A DNA stretch of 64,000 nucleotides from Asaia bogorensis (GCF_900465345.1 NZ_UEGO01000033.1:92759-156758); one strand, 5' to 3'. Positions 35,054 to 43,861 are shown, numbered from the stretch's first letter. Notes: a model not told the origin generated them from the letters alone. Made by a program: numbers and translations.

Positions 35054-37300
35054 TCAGCCTGCTGCGAGACCGCAGACCTGGGATTCGCCTTCTTCGGGAT
35101 AAGGCCCACCTGCCTGTATCTCTATGGAGAGCATGGCAACTACGTCAGGACGCAAACCTTCAAGGGGAAGGAGTGCATTGCCCGTCGTCCAGCGATGCTC
35201 GCCCGCCTCTCGATTGGCCCAGCCAGACAGATTGTCCGTCTTCAGGTGCGCATCAAGGTACCGAGTTTCACCAGCTTCCCAAACCTGGATCTTGCCAACA
35301 AGAACGCCAAGATGACGACGATCATCATGGAACGGTCCTACCATATCCACCGGGCGCGATGTACGCGACACGATGCGAACCGCCTCGGCATCTGCCGGCA
35401 CCATGAAGACATGCGAACCATTCACGGAACGGATGGCACGGAACTCGCGCCCGGTCAGGTCTATCAGACGCAGGTCCGGATCACTCGTGATCCGCATGGG
35501 AGGCGCTACCGATCCGAAATTCAACTCATCCGCGCGTACCTGCAGACGCGCGTGGAGCGGCTCCACAAAATCGCGATCCACTCTGAGCGCTGCCGCAGCA
35601 TCCCGAGCCCAGTCATTTTCCGGAGCATTGAGCAGATGCACAACGGGACTGTTCAGCGAGAATGCAGAGCGATCGCCTGTGTCGAGATAACTTTCACTGA
35701 GCGCCCCATCGGACCAGATGATCGAATGCTCGGCGGTCTCGATATGATAGTAATCGAAATGCGTGATCGTCCGGTCGTAGAAGATGCTGCGACCATTGAC
35801 CAGCATACGAGCCGGCACGAACGCACCATCAAGGAACATCGCATGCTCGGGAGTCACGAGCAGGTCCTTGTTCGGAATATTCTCGGCTATGGCATTACGC
35901 CGTATGCGTACCGGATAACCGGCTTCATCATCAGGCAGCCCCTGGCGCACGGAGGTGGAACGACGTCCTGTCCAGATGATCTCGCGTGCAACCTCCTTGC
36001 CATTAACGAAGGCAATCACACGATCACCAACGACCAGGTTCTCAACCGCGATATCGCCACGATCGGTCCGGATCATCGTCCCCTTCAGAAAGCACTTGTC
36101 ATATACGAGGATCATACTGCCATCGACAGGATCTCTCTCAAGATGGAAGTCTGCGGTCGTACTCGACGTGCTCCCGGCAACCGCGCCACTCCATAGCAGA
36201 TTGCCATCCGCATCCACGATTTGAACACTGTTGGTAGAGGCAATGAGTTTCGCCCCGGAAGTGTATAGTATGCTGTCAAGATCGAGCCTGCTTTTCCAGC
36301 CCATCTTGAGAACGCCGCTCAGAACGGCTCCGGACTCGACAACGAGCAGGCCGCCAGCGCCGCCGCCACTGTCCGTTCCCGAAAGAACGCCACTTACAAG
36401 CGTTGCACCGGAATTAAGCGTCAGTGTACCACCGCCCGCAATCGTGGCGCCAGAAATGACGGCAGCCAGATCAGCAGACGCCGCTGCCGCAGCCTGTATC
36501 TGCACGCCGTTGACAGTGCCATAGGAGCCGACATGCAGAGAACCGCCAGAGCCGATCTGGAATCCTGAACCCACACCGCCGGAATAGACTTCGATACGGC
36601 CGCCCGCAGATGCGATGGACCCACTCGCCACACCGCCTGCATAGATCAACTGGGTTCCGGCGCTGAAGATGGACTTCATCGCGATGCCAGCCGAGGAGAC
36701 TATCTGCGTTCCACCGATGATGCTTCCCATATCAGTGCCACCCGAAACCAGGATTTCGGTCGAGCCGATATCGAAGTTTCCTCGCGATATGATCCCTGCC
36801 CCGGCAAATTTCTGCCCCTTGATGGTGAAGCCACCACCTGCAAGAGCATATCCCCCTGCATGGACCTGGGCGTCCCGCACAATACCGGCACCCCCCCCTT
36901 CTCCCGAAACGGTAGAGGCGAGCAGACCACCATTGGATCCGATATTGACCCCACTGACGACACCACCATTCGCGGCAACGAACGACCCACTATCGAAGGC
37001 CGTTCCGCCCGCAACGGTACCACCGTACACACCCATGCCGACGCCACCGAAACCCACGGTAGAGCCAGACACGACGCCACCACCAGATGCCAGAAGCAGA
37101 GCAGGATAGTTCGTGCCCCCTGACTGCCCGGGGATGAAACCGGAATTTCGCGTCCCGTCGCCGAATCCGGAAACGATGGCACCGCTGGTAGAGAAGCCAG
37201 CGACCTGGACGACGAGGGTCGCACCGCTAAGGACGCTGTATACGCCACCAGAACTGACTACCGATGCCCCCTTGGCAGTGACATCTGATGTGATAGCCAT
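35054..37300 (-). CDS. Beta-solenoid/AIDA-like repeat protein with C-terminal Hint domain (copy 3)
   Basis: A protein of 748 residues, ATG 37300 with AGGAGG upstream. The first 380 residues carry many strand-turn repeats with SGG, AGG and SGA turns (for example VLSGATLVV, VSGGTDMGS, LNSGATLVSGV). The Hint domain begins at Cys403 (VYDKCFLKGTMIRTDRG), with TPEHAMFLDGAFVPARM as block B and HFDYYHIETAEHSIIW near its end. The C-terminal domain matches copy 2 (DMVGPFHDDRRHLGVLVGKI, ending in EIQAGGPY). Repeats of this class are O-heptosylated on serine by AIDA/TibA-type transferases, and two such enzymes are encoded divergently nearby. No Sec signal or autotransporter barrel is present, so secretion would need another route such as type I. 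Confidence 0.87.
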   Translation of the reverse strand: MAITSDVTAKGASVVSSGGVYSVLSGATLVVQVAGFSTSGAIVSGFGDGTRNSGFIPGQSGGTNYPALLLASGGGVVSGSTVGFGGVGMGVYGGTVAGGTAFDSGSFVAANGGVVSGVNIGSNGGLLASTVSGEGGGAGIVRDAQVHAGGYALAGGGFTIKGQKFAGAGIISRGNFDIGSTEILVSGGTDMGSIIGGTQIVSSAGIAMKSIFSAGTQLIYAGGVASGSIASAGGRIEVYSGGVGSGFQIGSGGSLHVGSYGTVNGVQIQAAAAASADLAAVISGATIAGGGTLTLNSGATLVSGVLSGTDSGGGAGGLLVVESGAVLSGVLKMGWKSRLDLDSILYTSGAKLIASTNSVQIVDADGNLLWSGAVAGSTSSTTADFHLERDPVDGSMILVYDKCFLKGTMIRTDRGDIAVENLVVGDRVIAFVNGKEVAREIIWTGRRSTSVRQGLPDDEAGYPVRIRRNAIAENIPNKDLLVTPEHAMFLDGAFVPARMLVNGRSIFYDRTITHFDYYHIETAEHSIIWSDGALSESYLDTGDRSAFSLNSPVVHLLNAPENDWARDAAAALRVDRDFVEPLHARLQVRADELNFGSVAPPMRITSDPDLRLIDLTGREFRAIRSVNGSHVFMVPADAEAVRIVSRTSRPVDMVGPFHDDRRHLGVLVGKIQVWEAGETRYLDAHLKTDNLSGWANREAGEHRWTTGNALLPLEGLRPDVVAMLSIEIQAGGPYPEEGESQVCGLAAG

Positions 37301-37939
37301 TTCAAATCCTCCTGTAACGGCGGCTTGACGCTTCCGTTCACCGCTCTTGGCACGACTAGGGCTTCAAAAATGTCGTCGTGACTGTTCATGACATCAATCA
37401 CCACCGGCTTGATTGACTTGCACCACCGGGTTGATCGCTTTGGTTGTCGATTGACAAACAATGGATGTCACGAAGGCCGAAACAATGCAAACATTATATC
37501 TGCGAATAGAATTTTCACGTTTTTGATATTGAATAACGATGGAACCGGTTCATCAAAGTCACATCGTTAATCTGAAATACTAAGTTAAAGTTCAGTTACC
37601 ACACATTAAATATTATCAATCGCTATTTGTGCTTTACCATATTGATTGTTATAAGAATTTTCCACCGTACCTTATGGTCATCTACAAATAACAAAAACTT
37701 TCAATCATTGTCAGATCCACTGTCTGTGATGATAATTATCATTAAATGGCACACTTCTACTCACCCAGATGCGAGTTCATGTGCAGAGATCATGTCGATA
37801 ACCATTTCGTGTAATCACGTCTTTGGGAAGATTTTGTTTATTTGGAGAAGACACGAACGTCTCTTACAAGGATTCGCCACACCTTGGCCGCTCCTGTGTT
37901 GACCCTAATGATCCTACGTCCGATGAAAGGACCCGCTTC
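37301..37939. promoter_or_regulatory. AT-rich divergent control region of the Hint / glycosyltransferase locus
   Basis: About 640 bases between divergent operons, with no supportable gene. It is strongly AT-rich from about 37480 to 37760, in contrast to the genes on both sides. It must contain promoters for Hint gene 3 (minus) and for the glycosyltransferase-heptosyltransferase-FAAL operon (plus). A tandem direct repeat near the Hint side is listed separately. Confidence 0.6.
37399..37441. repeat. Tandem 21-bp imperfect direct repeat upstream of Hint gene 3
   Basis: Two copies, 37399-37419 and 37421-37441, match at 17 of 21 positions and share CACCACCGG followed by TTGAT. The 22-bp period is about two helical turns, so a regulator could bind both on one DNA face. 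It lies about 100-140 bp upstream of the Hint gene 3 start. The operator role is inference. Confidence 0.4.
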
Positions 37940-38926
37940 ATGGCCAAGATAATATTCCTCAATCCATTCAGCCCGGATTTAATTTCAGGAGGAATCAAGG
38001 TCACCTATCAGCACGCAGCTATTCTTGCGAACGACGGACATGAGGTCGAGGTCTATCAACCCTCAGGCAAACCCAACTGGATGAACGTACCCGACAATAT
38101 AAAAATATGTGCCAGGTTCGAAGCTGGCAAAGACGACATCATGGTATTTCCGGAAATCCTGAAGGACTTCCTTCTCGAAATGGCGCAAACGCCTTTCGAG
38201 GGCACAAAGGTCTTGTTCTGCCAGAACCCCTTCTATCTCTATAGCTACAATCAAAGCGGCCAGGCGCTTCTTGATATGGGTTTCGAGCATTTCATTGTGA
38301 CTGGTCGCGAGGCGGCGCAATCCGTCAGCTCTGTGCTGCGCGGGCCAAATGTTTACTCGGTTCCGAACTCTGTTGATACGACGCTGTTTCGTCCACGACA
38401 GAAGCATCTCTGCATAGCGACCAATCCGGGAAAATGGCCTGCGGAGGGTGTGAACTCACCGATATATTTTGTCATTATGTCGATGCTCCACCTCAAATAT
38501 CCGGAAACACGCGACGTACCATGGCAATTGCTTGAAAAATTGCCCCAGACCGAAGTTGCCGAAGTCATGGGGCATTCGGCCATCTTTCTCGCCCTTTCCC
38601 GGCAGGAGGCGCTACCACTCACGCCACTCGAAGCCATGGCCTCTCGTTGTGCCCTGGTTGGCTTTCATGGCACCGGTGGCAAGGATTATGCCTCTCATCG
38701 CAATGGGTACTGGTTTTCACCAGAGCAATGTGAGGAAATCGTCGATTGTCTTGCCCAGTTGATATCGGCATTCAGAAACGGGGGCCCACAACCACACATC
38801 GAAAGAATGCTGGACGAAGCTCAAAAGACCGCTCATCAATACTCTATTACGGCCGTTAATGAAGCTGTTCTGGCAATTTATCACAAAATACTGGATGATC
38901 ATGACGCACGAGCCCAGGCTGATTGA
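37940..38926 (+). CDS. Glycosyltransferase (GT4-like, GT-B fold)
   Basis: A protein of 328 residues from ATG 37940, with AAAGGA eight bases upstream. The N-terminus FLNPFSPDLISGGIKVTYQHA is the donor/acceptor loop typical of GT-B enzymes. The C-terminal half has LALSRQEALPLTPLEAMASRCALVGFHGTGG, the usual nucleotide-sugar-binding ExxxLTPLEA-type region. Sugar and acceptor are unknown. It is the first gene of a tight operon with two O-heptosyltransferases (15-bp gap to the next), so it may extend or accompany the protein-linked sugar. Confidence 0.8.
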   Translation: MAKIIFLNPFSPDLISGGIKVTYQHAAILANDGHEVEVYQPSGKPNWMNVPDNIKICARFEAGKDDIMVFPEILKDFLLEMAQTPFEGTKVLFCQNPFYLYSYNQSGQALLDMGFEHFIVTGREAAQSVSSVLRGPNVYSVPNSVDTTLFRPRQKHLCIATNPGKWPAEGVNSPIYFVIMSMLHLKYPETRDVPWQLLEKLPQTEVAEVMGHSAIFLALSRQEALPLTPLEAMASRCALVGFHGTGGKDYASHRNGYWFSPEQCEEIVDCLAQLISAFRNGGPQPHIERMLDEAQKTAHQYSITAVNEAVLAIYHKILDDHDARAQAD

Positions 38927-38941
38927 TCGGAAGCAATAATA

Positions 38942-40093
38942 ATGGATAACACCCCAAGTCAGGCCGGCCCCGAGGGCATTCACTACGATTTTCAGGATGG
39001 GTGCCGCATCGGTCTGCCTAGTGGTGAGTGGCATGCAGAGATCCGCGACAGCGCCACACACACGCTGCTGTTTTCCCAGGATCTTTCCGGTGGCTTGGTC
39101 TGCAGCGTCAAGCGATACTACATTCCCTTCGCATTACGTGTCTCACGCAATGGCGCGACCGTATTCGAGCATCAGATAGATCTGACCGACAAGGATGTCC
39201 TGATCGACATGCATCTGGGTGGTGTTGGCGATCATCTGGCCTGGATGGGTCATGTAGAGGCATTTGCTGCCAAGCATCGCTGTCGCCTGTATTGTCTGGT
39301 AAGACCCGGTCTCGCTGAACTTTTTGCGGGCCAGAATGACTCGGTCATTGTGACTGACGATAATTCCATTCTGGAAAAGGCCTTCTACGCGCGGTACAAG
39401 GTTCTCATATTCTTCAACGACACGAACCGTGATTACCAGCCGACCGATTATCGTCAGGTCGGGCTCGCTGTCGCCGGCGCCTACATACTCGGCTTACAGC
39501 CCAGGGAGAGAACCCCCAGGATCCGTTTCGCGGAAGGTGGCCGCCCCATTGATGAACCCTATGTGTGCGTTGCGACCCAGGCTACGGGACACAACAAATA
39601 CTGGAACAACCCTGAAGGCTGGCGAAAGACCGTCGATTACCTGAAGGAGAAGGGTTACCGCGTGATCTGCATCGATCGCGATCGCGTCTCAGGTCAGGGG
39701 ACCATCTGGCATCATATTCCGCATGGCGTTGAGGATATGACCGGAGAGATACCTCTTATCGAACGCGCTAGGTGGCTCAAGCACGCATCTTTTTTCATTG
39801 GCCTGTCCAGCGGACTGTCATGGCTGGCATGGGCCAGCGGTTGCCCGGTCATCATGATCAGCGGGTTTACAGAGCCTCTCAACGAATTCGAGACGCCCTA
39901 TCGTGTAATCAACCGGCATGTCTGCAACGGTTGCTCGAATGATGTCACCATCGAGTTCGAGCGCTCGAATTACATGTGGTGTCCACGGCACGCTAACACC
40001 GAGCGCGATTTTGAATGCACCAAGATGATCGCGTTCGAACAGGTCGCGATGATGATTGATCAGGTGATCGCCGACCAGCAGGATCGAGGCTGA
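38942..40093 (+). CDS. Autotransporter strand-loop-strand O-heptosyltransferase (BAHT family, copy 1)
   Basis: A protein of 383 residues resembling the Aah/TibC family (TIGR04414-like). Signature stretches are the N-terminal FDF-like YDFQDGCRIGLPSGEW, the early DVLIDMHLGGVGDHLAWM, QATGHNKYWNNPEGW, FFIGLSSGLSWLAWASGCPV and ISGFTEPLNEFETPYRVIN. A four-cysteine set follows: Cys328, Cys331, Cys347 and Cys359 (CNGC, WCPRH, FECTK), matching the metal-binding cysteines described for TibC. These enzymes transfer heptose from ADP-heptose to serines in passenger repeats, in the cytoplasm. It is separated by one base from the second copy. The likely substrates are the neighbouring Hint proteins. Confidence 0.88.
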   Translation: MDNTPSQAGPEGIHYDFQDGCRIGLPSGEWHAEIRDSATHTLLFSQDLSGGLVCSVKRYYIPFALRVSRNGATVFEHQIDLTDKDVLIDMHLGGVGDHLAWMGHVEAFAAKHRCRLYCLVRPGLAELFAGQNDSVIVTDDNSILEKAFYARYKVLIFFNDTNRDYQPTDYRQVGLAVAGAYILGLQPRERTPRIRFAEGGRPIDEPYVCVATQATGHNKYWNNPEGWRKTVDYLKEKGYRVICIDRDRVSGQGTIWHHIPHGVEDMTGEIPLIERARWLKHASFFIGLSSGLSWLAWASGCPVIMISGFTEPLNEFETPYRVINRHVCNGCSNDVTIEFERSNYMWCPRHANTERDFECTKMIAFEQVAMMIDQVIADQQDRG

Positions 40094-40094
40094 T

Positions 40095-41498
40095 ATGAGC
40101 AAGATTGACTCCATCATCGATTCAATCCTGAACTTTGACTCTCCCGACACGGTATCAGCCGAAACCAGTATTGATGCAGTCGCCGTGGCAAGCCAGGGCT
40201 CATCAGCACATACCGGCCAGGCCACCCCGTCAGGCGAGACTGCCAGTAGTGAAAGCAGCGTATCCAACTCCAGTGATGGCAGGGTCTTTCCCGATCCATC
40301 GCCAACACCCACACAGCGGGTTTCAAATGACATTGCATTCGATTTTAATGCCGGGGCACGCATAAGCATTCCGCCGGGGCGCTGGCGTGTGAAATTGCTG
40401 GATATCGAACGATCCCTCTATCTTTACAATGATGAAGCCAGCAATTGCACGATCCTCGGCGCAAAACGCTATTTTGTACGAATGCGCATCGAAATCGAGT
40501 CACTCGATACAAACGAAACCGTTCTCGTCCATGACTACGATTGCCGTGATCGCGACGTTGCCATTCTGCTGCCAGGTGGCACGCTTGGTGACGCGATCGG
40601 GTGGTTTTCCTACGCTGTCAAATTTCAGGAGAAACACCAGTGCCGCCTGACAGTCGGCATGAGCCCGGCCGCCTGCAAGCTTTTCTCAGGCCAGTACCCA
40701 GGCATAAAGTGCTGCACATTTGCCGAATACGAGGCAGAGCGCGAAAAATTCTATGCTACCTACTATATTGGTCTTTTTTTCCAGGATGAAGACCATAACT
40801 GGCAGCCCTCTGATTTCAGACTTGTCGGCCTGCATCGAACGGCTGCCCATATTCTTGGCGTAGACGACAAGGAGATTCCACCCCGTATCGTCCAGTGGCC
40901 CATAGCCGAGCGGCCAATCGAGAAGCCATACGTCGTTATCGCAACCCAGGCCTCAAGCCAGTGCAAATACTGGAATAACCCCATCGGCTGGTCGAGCGTG
41001 ATCGACCGCCTGCATGAGCTTGGCTATGAGGTAGTCTGCATTGACAGGGATCATGTCGCAGGACACGGCAACCATTGGAATTATATCCCGCATGGCACAC
41101 GGGATGAGACCGGCGAGAGGCCGCTCGCAGAGCGGGCTTACTGGCTTCGCCACGCAGCATTCTTCATCGGATTGTCCAGCGGGCTATCCTGGCTGGCCTG
41201 GGCGGCGGGCACTCCGGTTATCATGATCAGCGGCTTCACCCACCCGTCAAACGAGTTTCACACGCCGTATCGTGTCTTCAACCCTCATGTCTGCAATAGC
41301 TGCTGGCATGATGTCAGAACGCCGTTCCAGCACGACAATCTTCTATTTTGCCCTCGGCACGCAGATACGGCGAGACAGTTTGAATGTACACGAATGATCG
41401 CGCCCATGCATGTGATCAGCTACTGCGAGCAGCTGCATGCACAGCGTGTAGCGCTCGCTCAAGAAGATAAGAACGGACAGGTTCTGCAAGATGTATGA
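40095..41498 (+). CDS. Autotransporter strand-loop-strand O-heptosyltransferase (BAHT family, copy 2)
   Basis: A protein of 467 residues and the closer match to the family pattern: FDFNAGARISIPPGRW, LLPGGTLGDAIGWFSYAVKF, LVGLHRTAAHILGVDDKEIP, QASSQCKYWNNPIGW, FFIGLSSGLSWLAWAAGTPV and ISGFTHPSNEFHTPYRVFN. The cysteines are Cys400, Cys403, Cys419 and Cys431, with the same spacing as copy 1. Its first 75 residues are a Ser/Thr/Ala-rich, low-complexity extension absent from copy 1. It overlaps the following ligase gene by 8 bases. The two copies differ considerably, so they may modify different repeats or work as a pair. Confidence 0.92.
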   Translation: MSKIDSIIDSILNFDSPDTVSAETSIDAVAVASQGSSAHTGQATPSGETASSESSVSNSSDGRVFPDPSPTPTQRVSNDIAFDFNAGARISIPPGRWRVKLLDIERSLYLYNDEASNCTILGAKRYFVRMRIEIESLDTNETVLVHDYDCRDRDVAILLPGGTLGDAIGWFSYAVKFQEKHQCRLTVGMSPAACKLFSGQYPGIKCCTFAEYEAEREKFYATYYIGLFFQDEDHNWQPSDFRLVGLHRTAAHILGVDDKEIPPRIVQWPIAERPIEKPYVVIATQASSQCKYWNNPIGWSSVIDRLHELGYEVVCIDRDHVAGHGNHWNYIPHGTRDETGERPLAERAYWLRHAAFFIGLSSGLSWLAWAAGTPVIMISGFTHPSNEFHTPYRVFNPHVCNSCWHDVRTPFQHDNLLFCPRHADTARQFECTRMIAPMHVISYCEQLHAQRVALAQEDKNGQVLQDV

Positions 41499-43251
41499 AG
41501 ATGAACAGGCAATCTTTGGAGCCGCAGCCTGGCAGGAGCGTACTCTCGTCGACCTGCTCAAATTACGGCGCATCACGAAAAAAGAAAATCCGATCTTCCT
41601 GTTCCTTGGTGATGGGGAGAACGTGACCGACACGCTGAGTGCTGTCGAACTTCATGAGCGGGCCGGGCGGGCAGGTGCCCATTTGTCGCGTACCTTGCCA
41701 AAAGGCGCCCATGTCATGCTGCTGTTCGAAAACGGCATCGACTACATCGTCGCATTCTTTTCCTGCCTTTATGCCGGTCTTGTTCCGGTTTCCGGGGTCT
41801 ATCCCAGCGCTATCGGGGCGATCGAACGTTTTGCCTTCATCCTGCAGGACAGCCAGGCCAAAGCCGTGCTGGGCAAGCGCGATACCCTGACTCTTTTCCA
41901 TCAGGGTGAGATAGCCAGATCCGGTGTAAAATGGATCCCGCTTGAAAGCGCGCTCAAAGCCCCGGCACCGATCGAACCCGATATGCCAACATCTGACACG
42001 CTTGCTGTCATCCAGTATACATCCGGTTCCACAGAAAACCCCAAAGGCGTATGCCTGACCCATCGCAATATCTGCCATAATATCCATGCCCAGCTGGTTT
42101 CATTTCAATATCAGGACAATGACACCGGATTGAGCTGGCTGCCTTTTACCCATGATATGGGGCTGGTTGGCGCGGTGCTTCCCGCACTGGCCGCGGGTAA
42201 TCCATTCTACTTCATGGGGCCTGACAAGTTCATCGAAAAACCGTCACGCTGGCTACAGGCAATCAGCCGGTATGGTGCGACGATTTCGGGTGGCCCCGAT
42301 TTTGCCTATCGTTACTGCGCCCGTCTTCCCGAAAGAGATACCTCACCTGAATGGGATCTCTCCCGCTGGGCAATTGCCTTCAATGGATCGGAAAATATCA
42401 GCCCCGACACGCTCTCTAAATTCGAGGCGCGTTTCTCTAGACAGGGCTTCAGCGGCAAGTCGTTTTATCCGTGCTATGGGCTGGCAGAAAATTCTTTGCT
42501 TGTTACCTCCGGGCGCAAAGGCGCAGGCGTCAATCTGGTGGCTTTTGATCGCGAGGCTCTCAGCCGCGGCGACGCCGTTCCGGTCGACGTCTCGGCCGGC
42601 GAGACAGACCGCGAAATGACTTCTGCCCTTGCAAGTTGCGGCACACCCCATGAAGACCAGCATATCCACATTGCCGACCAGGAAACCCTCTCTTTCCTCA
42701 CGGAGGGCAAAGTTGGCGAGATATGGATTGACAGCCCCAGCGTCAGTACCGGCTATTTCAACAGCCCGCTGCGGAACGCCCAATGCTTTGTCGAGCGTCA
42801 TGGCAAACGCTATCTGCGCACGCAGGATTTTGGCTTCCTGCATCAGGGCGAGCTTTTTCACGTCGGGCGTCTGAGCGAAAAATTCCTGTATGAGGGAAAT
42901 ATCTATTACACGAACGATGTATCGCTGTCCCTCAGCCAGGCACTTGATGGGGCACTTTGCATGGTCGTACCACCAGTCCTCCCCGAACGTGAACTACCGA
43001 CGGTGATTATCGAACACGATGATATCGAATCACTTCCGGATTTCCGCCAGCGCCTGGTCGCGACCATGAACAGTTATCGCATCACTCGCTTCGCCTTTCA
43101 TTTCATACGCAAGGGCTTTGTGATCCGTACCCCCAGTGGCAAGATACGAGCCGATCTGACACTGCAGAATATCCTGTCAGAAAAATCGGCCATCGTACAT
43201 TCTGGCGATACTCAGACACCCGTTGCGACAGGTATGAGCCGCCTGATCTGA
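41491..43251 (+). CDS. Fatty acyl-AMP ligase (FAAL-like)
   Basis: An adenylate-forming enzyme of 586 residues. The P-loop is intact (QYTSGSTENPKGVCLTH). SWLPFTHDMGLVGAVLPAL, CYGLAEN, the NGSENISPDTLSKFEARF stretch and the C-terminal lysine in TPSGKIRADLT follow the fatty acyl-AMP ligase pattern more than the acyl-CoA synthetase one. FAALs activate fatty acids as acyl-AMP and pass them to acyl carrier proteins or PKS/NRPS modules. It is translationally coupled to the second heptosyltransferase (8-base overlap). No stand-alone carrier protein is encoded here; the ACP of the PKS 11 kb away is the obvious candidate partner (inference). Confidence 0.88.
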   Translation: MYEDEQAIFGAAAWQERTLVDLLKLRRITKKENPIFLFLGDGENVTDTLSAVELHERAGRAGAHLSRTLPKGAHVMLLFENGIDYIVAFFSCLYAGLVPVSGVYPSAIGAIERFAFILQDSQAKAVLGKRDTLTLFHQGEIARSGVKWIPLESALKAPAPIEPDMPTSDTLAVIQYTSGSTENPKGVCLTHRNICHNIHAQLVSFQYQDNDTGLSWLPFTHDMGLVGAVLPALAAGNPFYFMGPDKFIEKPSRWLQAISRYGATISGGPDFAYRYCARLPERDTSPEWDLSRWAIAFNGSENISPDTLSKFEARFSRQGFSGKSFYPCYGLAENSLLVTSGRKGAGVNLVAFDREALSRGDAVPVDVSAGETDREMTSALASCGTPHEDQHIHIADQETLSFLTEGKVGEIWIDSPSVSTGYFNSPLRNAQCFVERHGKRYLRTQDFGFLHQGELFHVGRLSEKFLYEGNIYYTNDVSLSLSQALDGALCMVVPPVLPERELPTVIIEHDDIESLPDFRQRLVATMNSYRITRFAFHFIRKGFVIRTPSGKIRADLTLQNILSEKSAIVHSGDTQTPVATGMSRLI

Positions 43252-43517
43252 CCCCATCGCATGTGAGCCGATTCAGCGCCGCCCGCGTCAATCGGGACCC
43301 GGGTGGTATTTTCACATTCGGGGTATCGCTCACTATTGACCTTGTTTTTCGCCAAGTCAGTCACGTATGCAAATTGCACGCTGCGGGGCCAAGCCGCAGC
43401 GCTGGACATGCCACGCTTTTGCCTTGGAAACCGTGCTTGTTTGAGTGAATGCGTTATGACACTTTCACGACGCTTCGATCCGTCTGCGTTCAATCAATAA
43501 TCAAGGGTATTCTGCAA

Positions 43518-43802
43518 ATGGCAGACAATATTTCAGACAAGATCCTGCATCAGATCGCACAAGGCATCGCGTCTCTGAGCGCAGAATCCGCGCCAATCAT
43601 TTTTGCGGACAATGTCCCGGTTTACGGTCATGTCGGAGGTATCATCACTGTCACCCTGGCGGCCGAGCGTCCTTATGGTAACGAGATTGTCGTAGCGCCA
43701 ACTGCCCATTTGCGTCTTACGCCCAAAGCCGCGAAGCTTCTGGCTGAGTCAATCCTCAAGGCATTCGCAATGGGTGAACGCAAGGAAGCCTCTGTCAACT
43801 GA
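43518..43802 (+). CDS. Small conserved-looking protein of unknown function
   Basis: A protein of 94 residues starting MADNISDKILHQIAQ. It has an amphipathic N-terminal helix, a central beta-rich part (VYGHVGGIITVTLAAER) and a C-terminal helix with LTPKAAKLLAESILKAF. The last segment recalls small DUF3467-like proteins, but this is only an impression. It is 266 bp beyond the FAAL gene on the same strand; whether it belongs to that operon is unclear. The chosen ATG is more protein-like than the longer reading from 43449. Confidence 0.6.
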   Translation: MADNISDKILHQIAQGIASLSAESAPIIFADNVPVYGHVGGIITVTLAAERPYGNEIVVAPTAHLRLTPKAAKLLAESILKAFAMGERKEASVN

Positions 43803-43861
43803 AAGCAGAGGGTCTTCGCAAGATCACCGCATGATCTGGCTTACTGCGGAGAAACACCGGT

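Noticed and set aside
34817..36196. Plus-strand open frame of 459 codons opposite Hint gene 3
   Set aside because: The antisense of a repetitive Gly/Ser-rich gene easily stays open; the first part lies in AT-rich intergenic DNA and no domain is visible.
32361..37300. Hint domains as inteins
   Set aside because: The flanks are not halves of a known conserved enzyme; the Hint part sits between a solenoid and a family-specific C-terminal domain, as in hedgehog-like or Hint_2 proteins.
32361..37300. Classical autotransporter adhesin genes
   Set aside because: No Sec signal peptide and no C-terminal 12-strand barrel ending in an aromatic residue; the C-terminus is the Hint plus conserved tail.
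37301..37939. Insertion sequence remnant or phage attachment site
   Set aside because: No terminal inverted repeats, target duplications or transposase fragments could be seen; the low G+C alone is not evidence.
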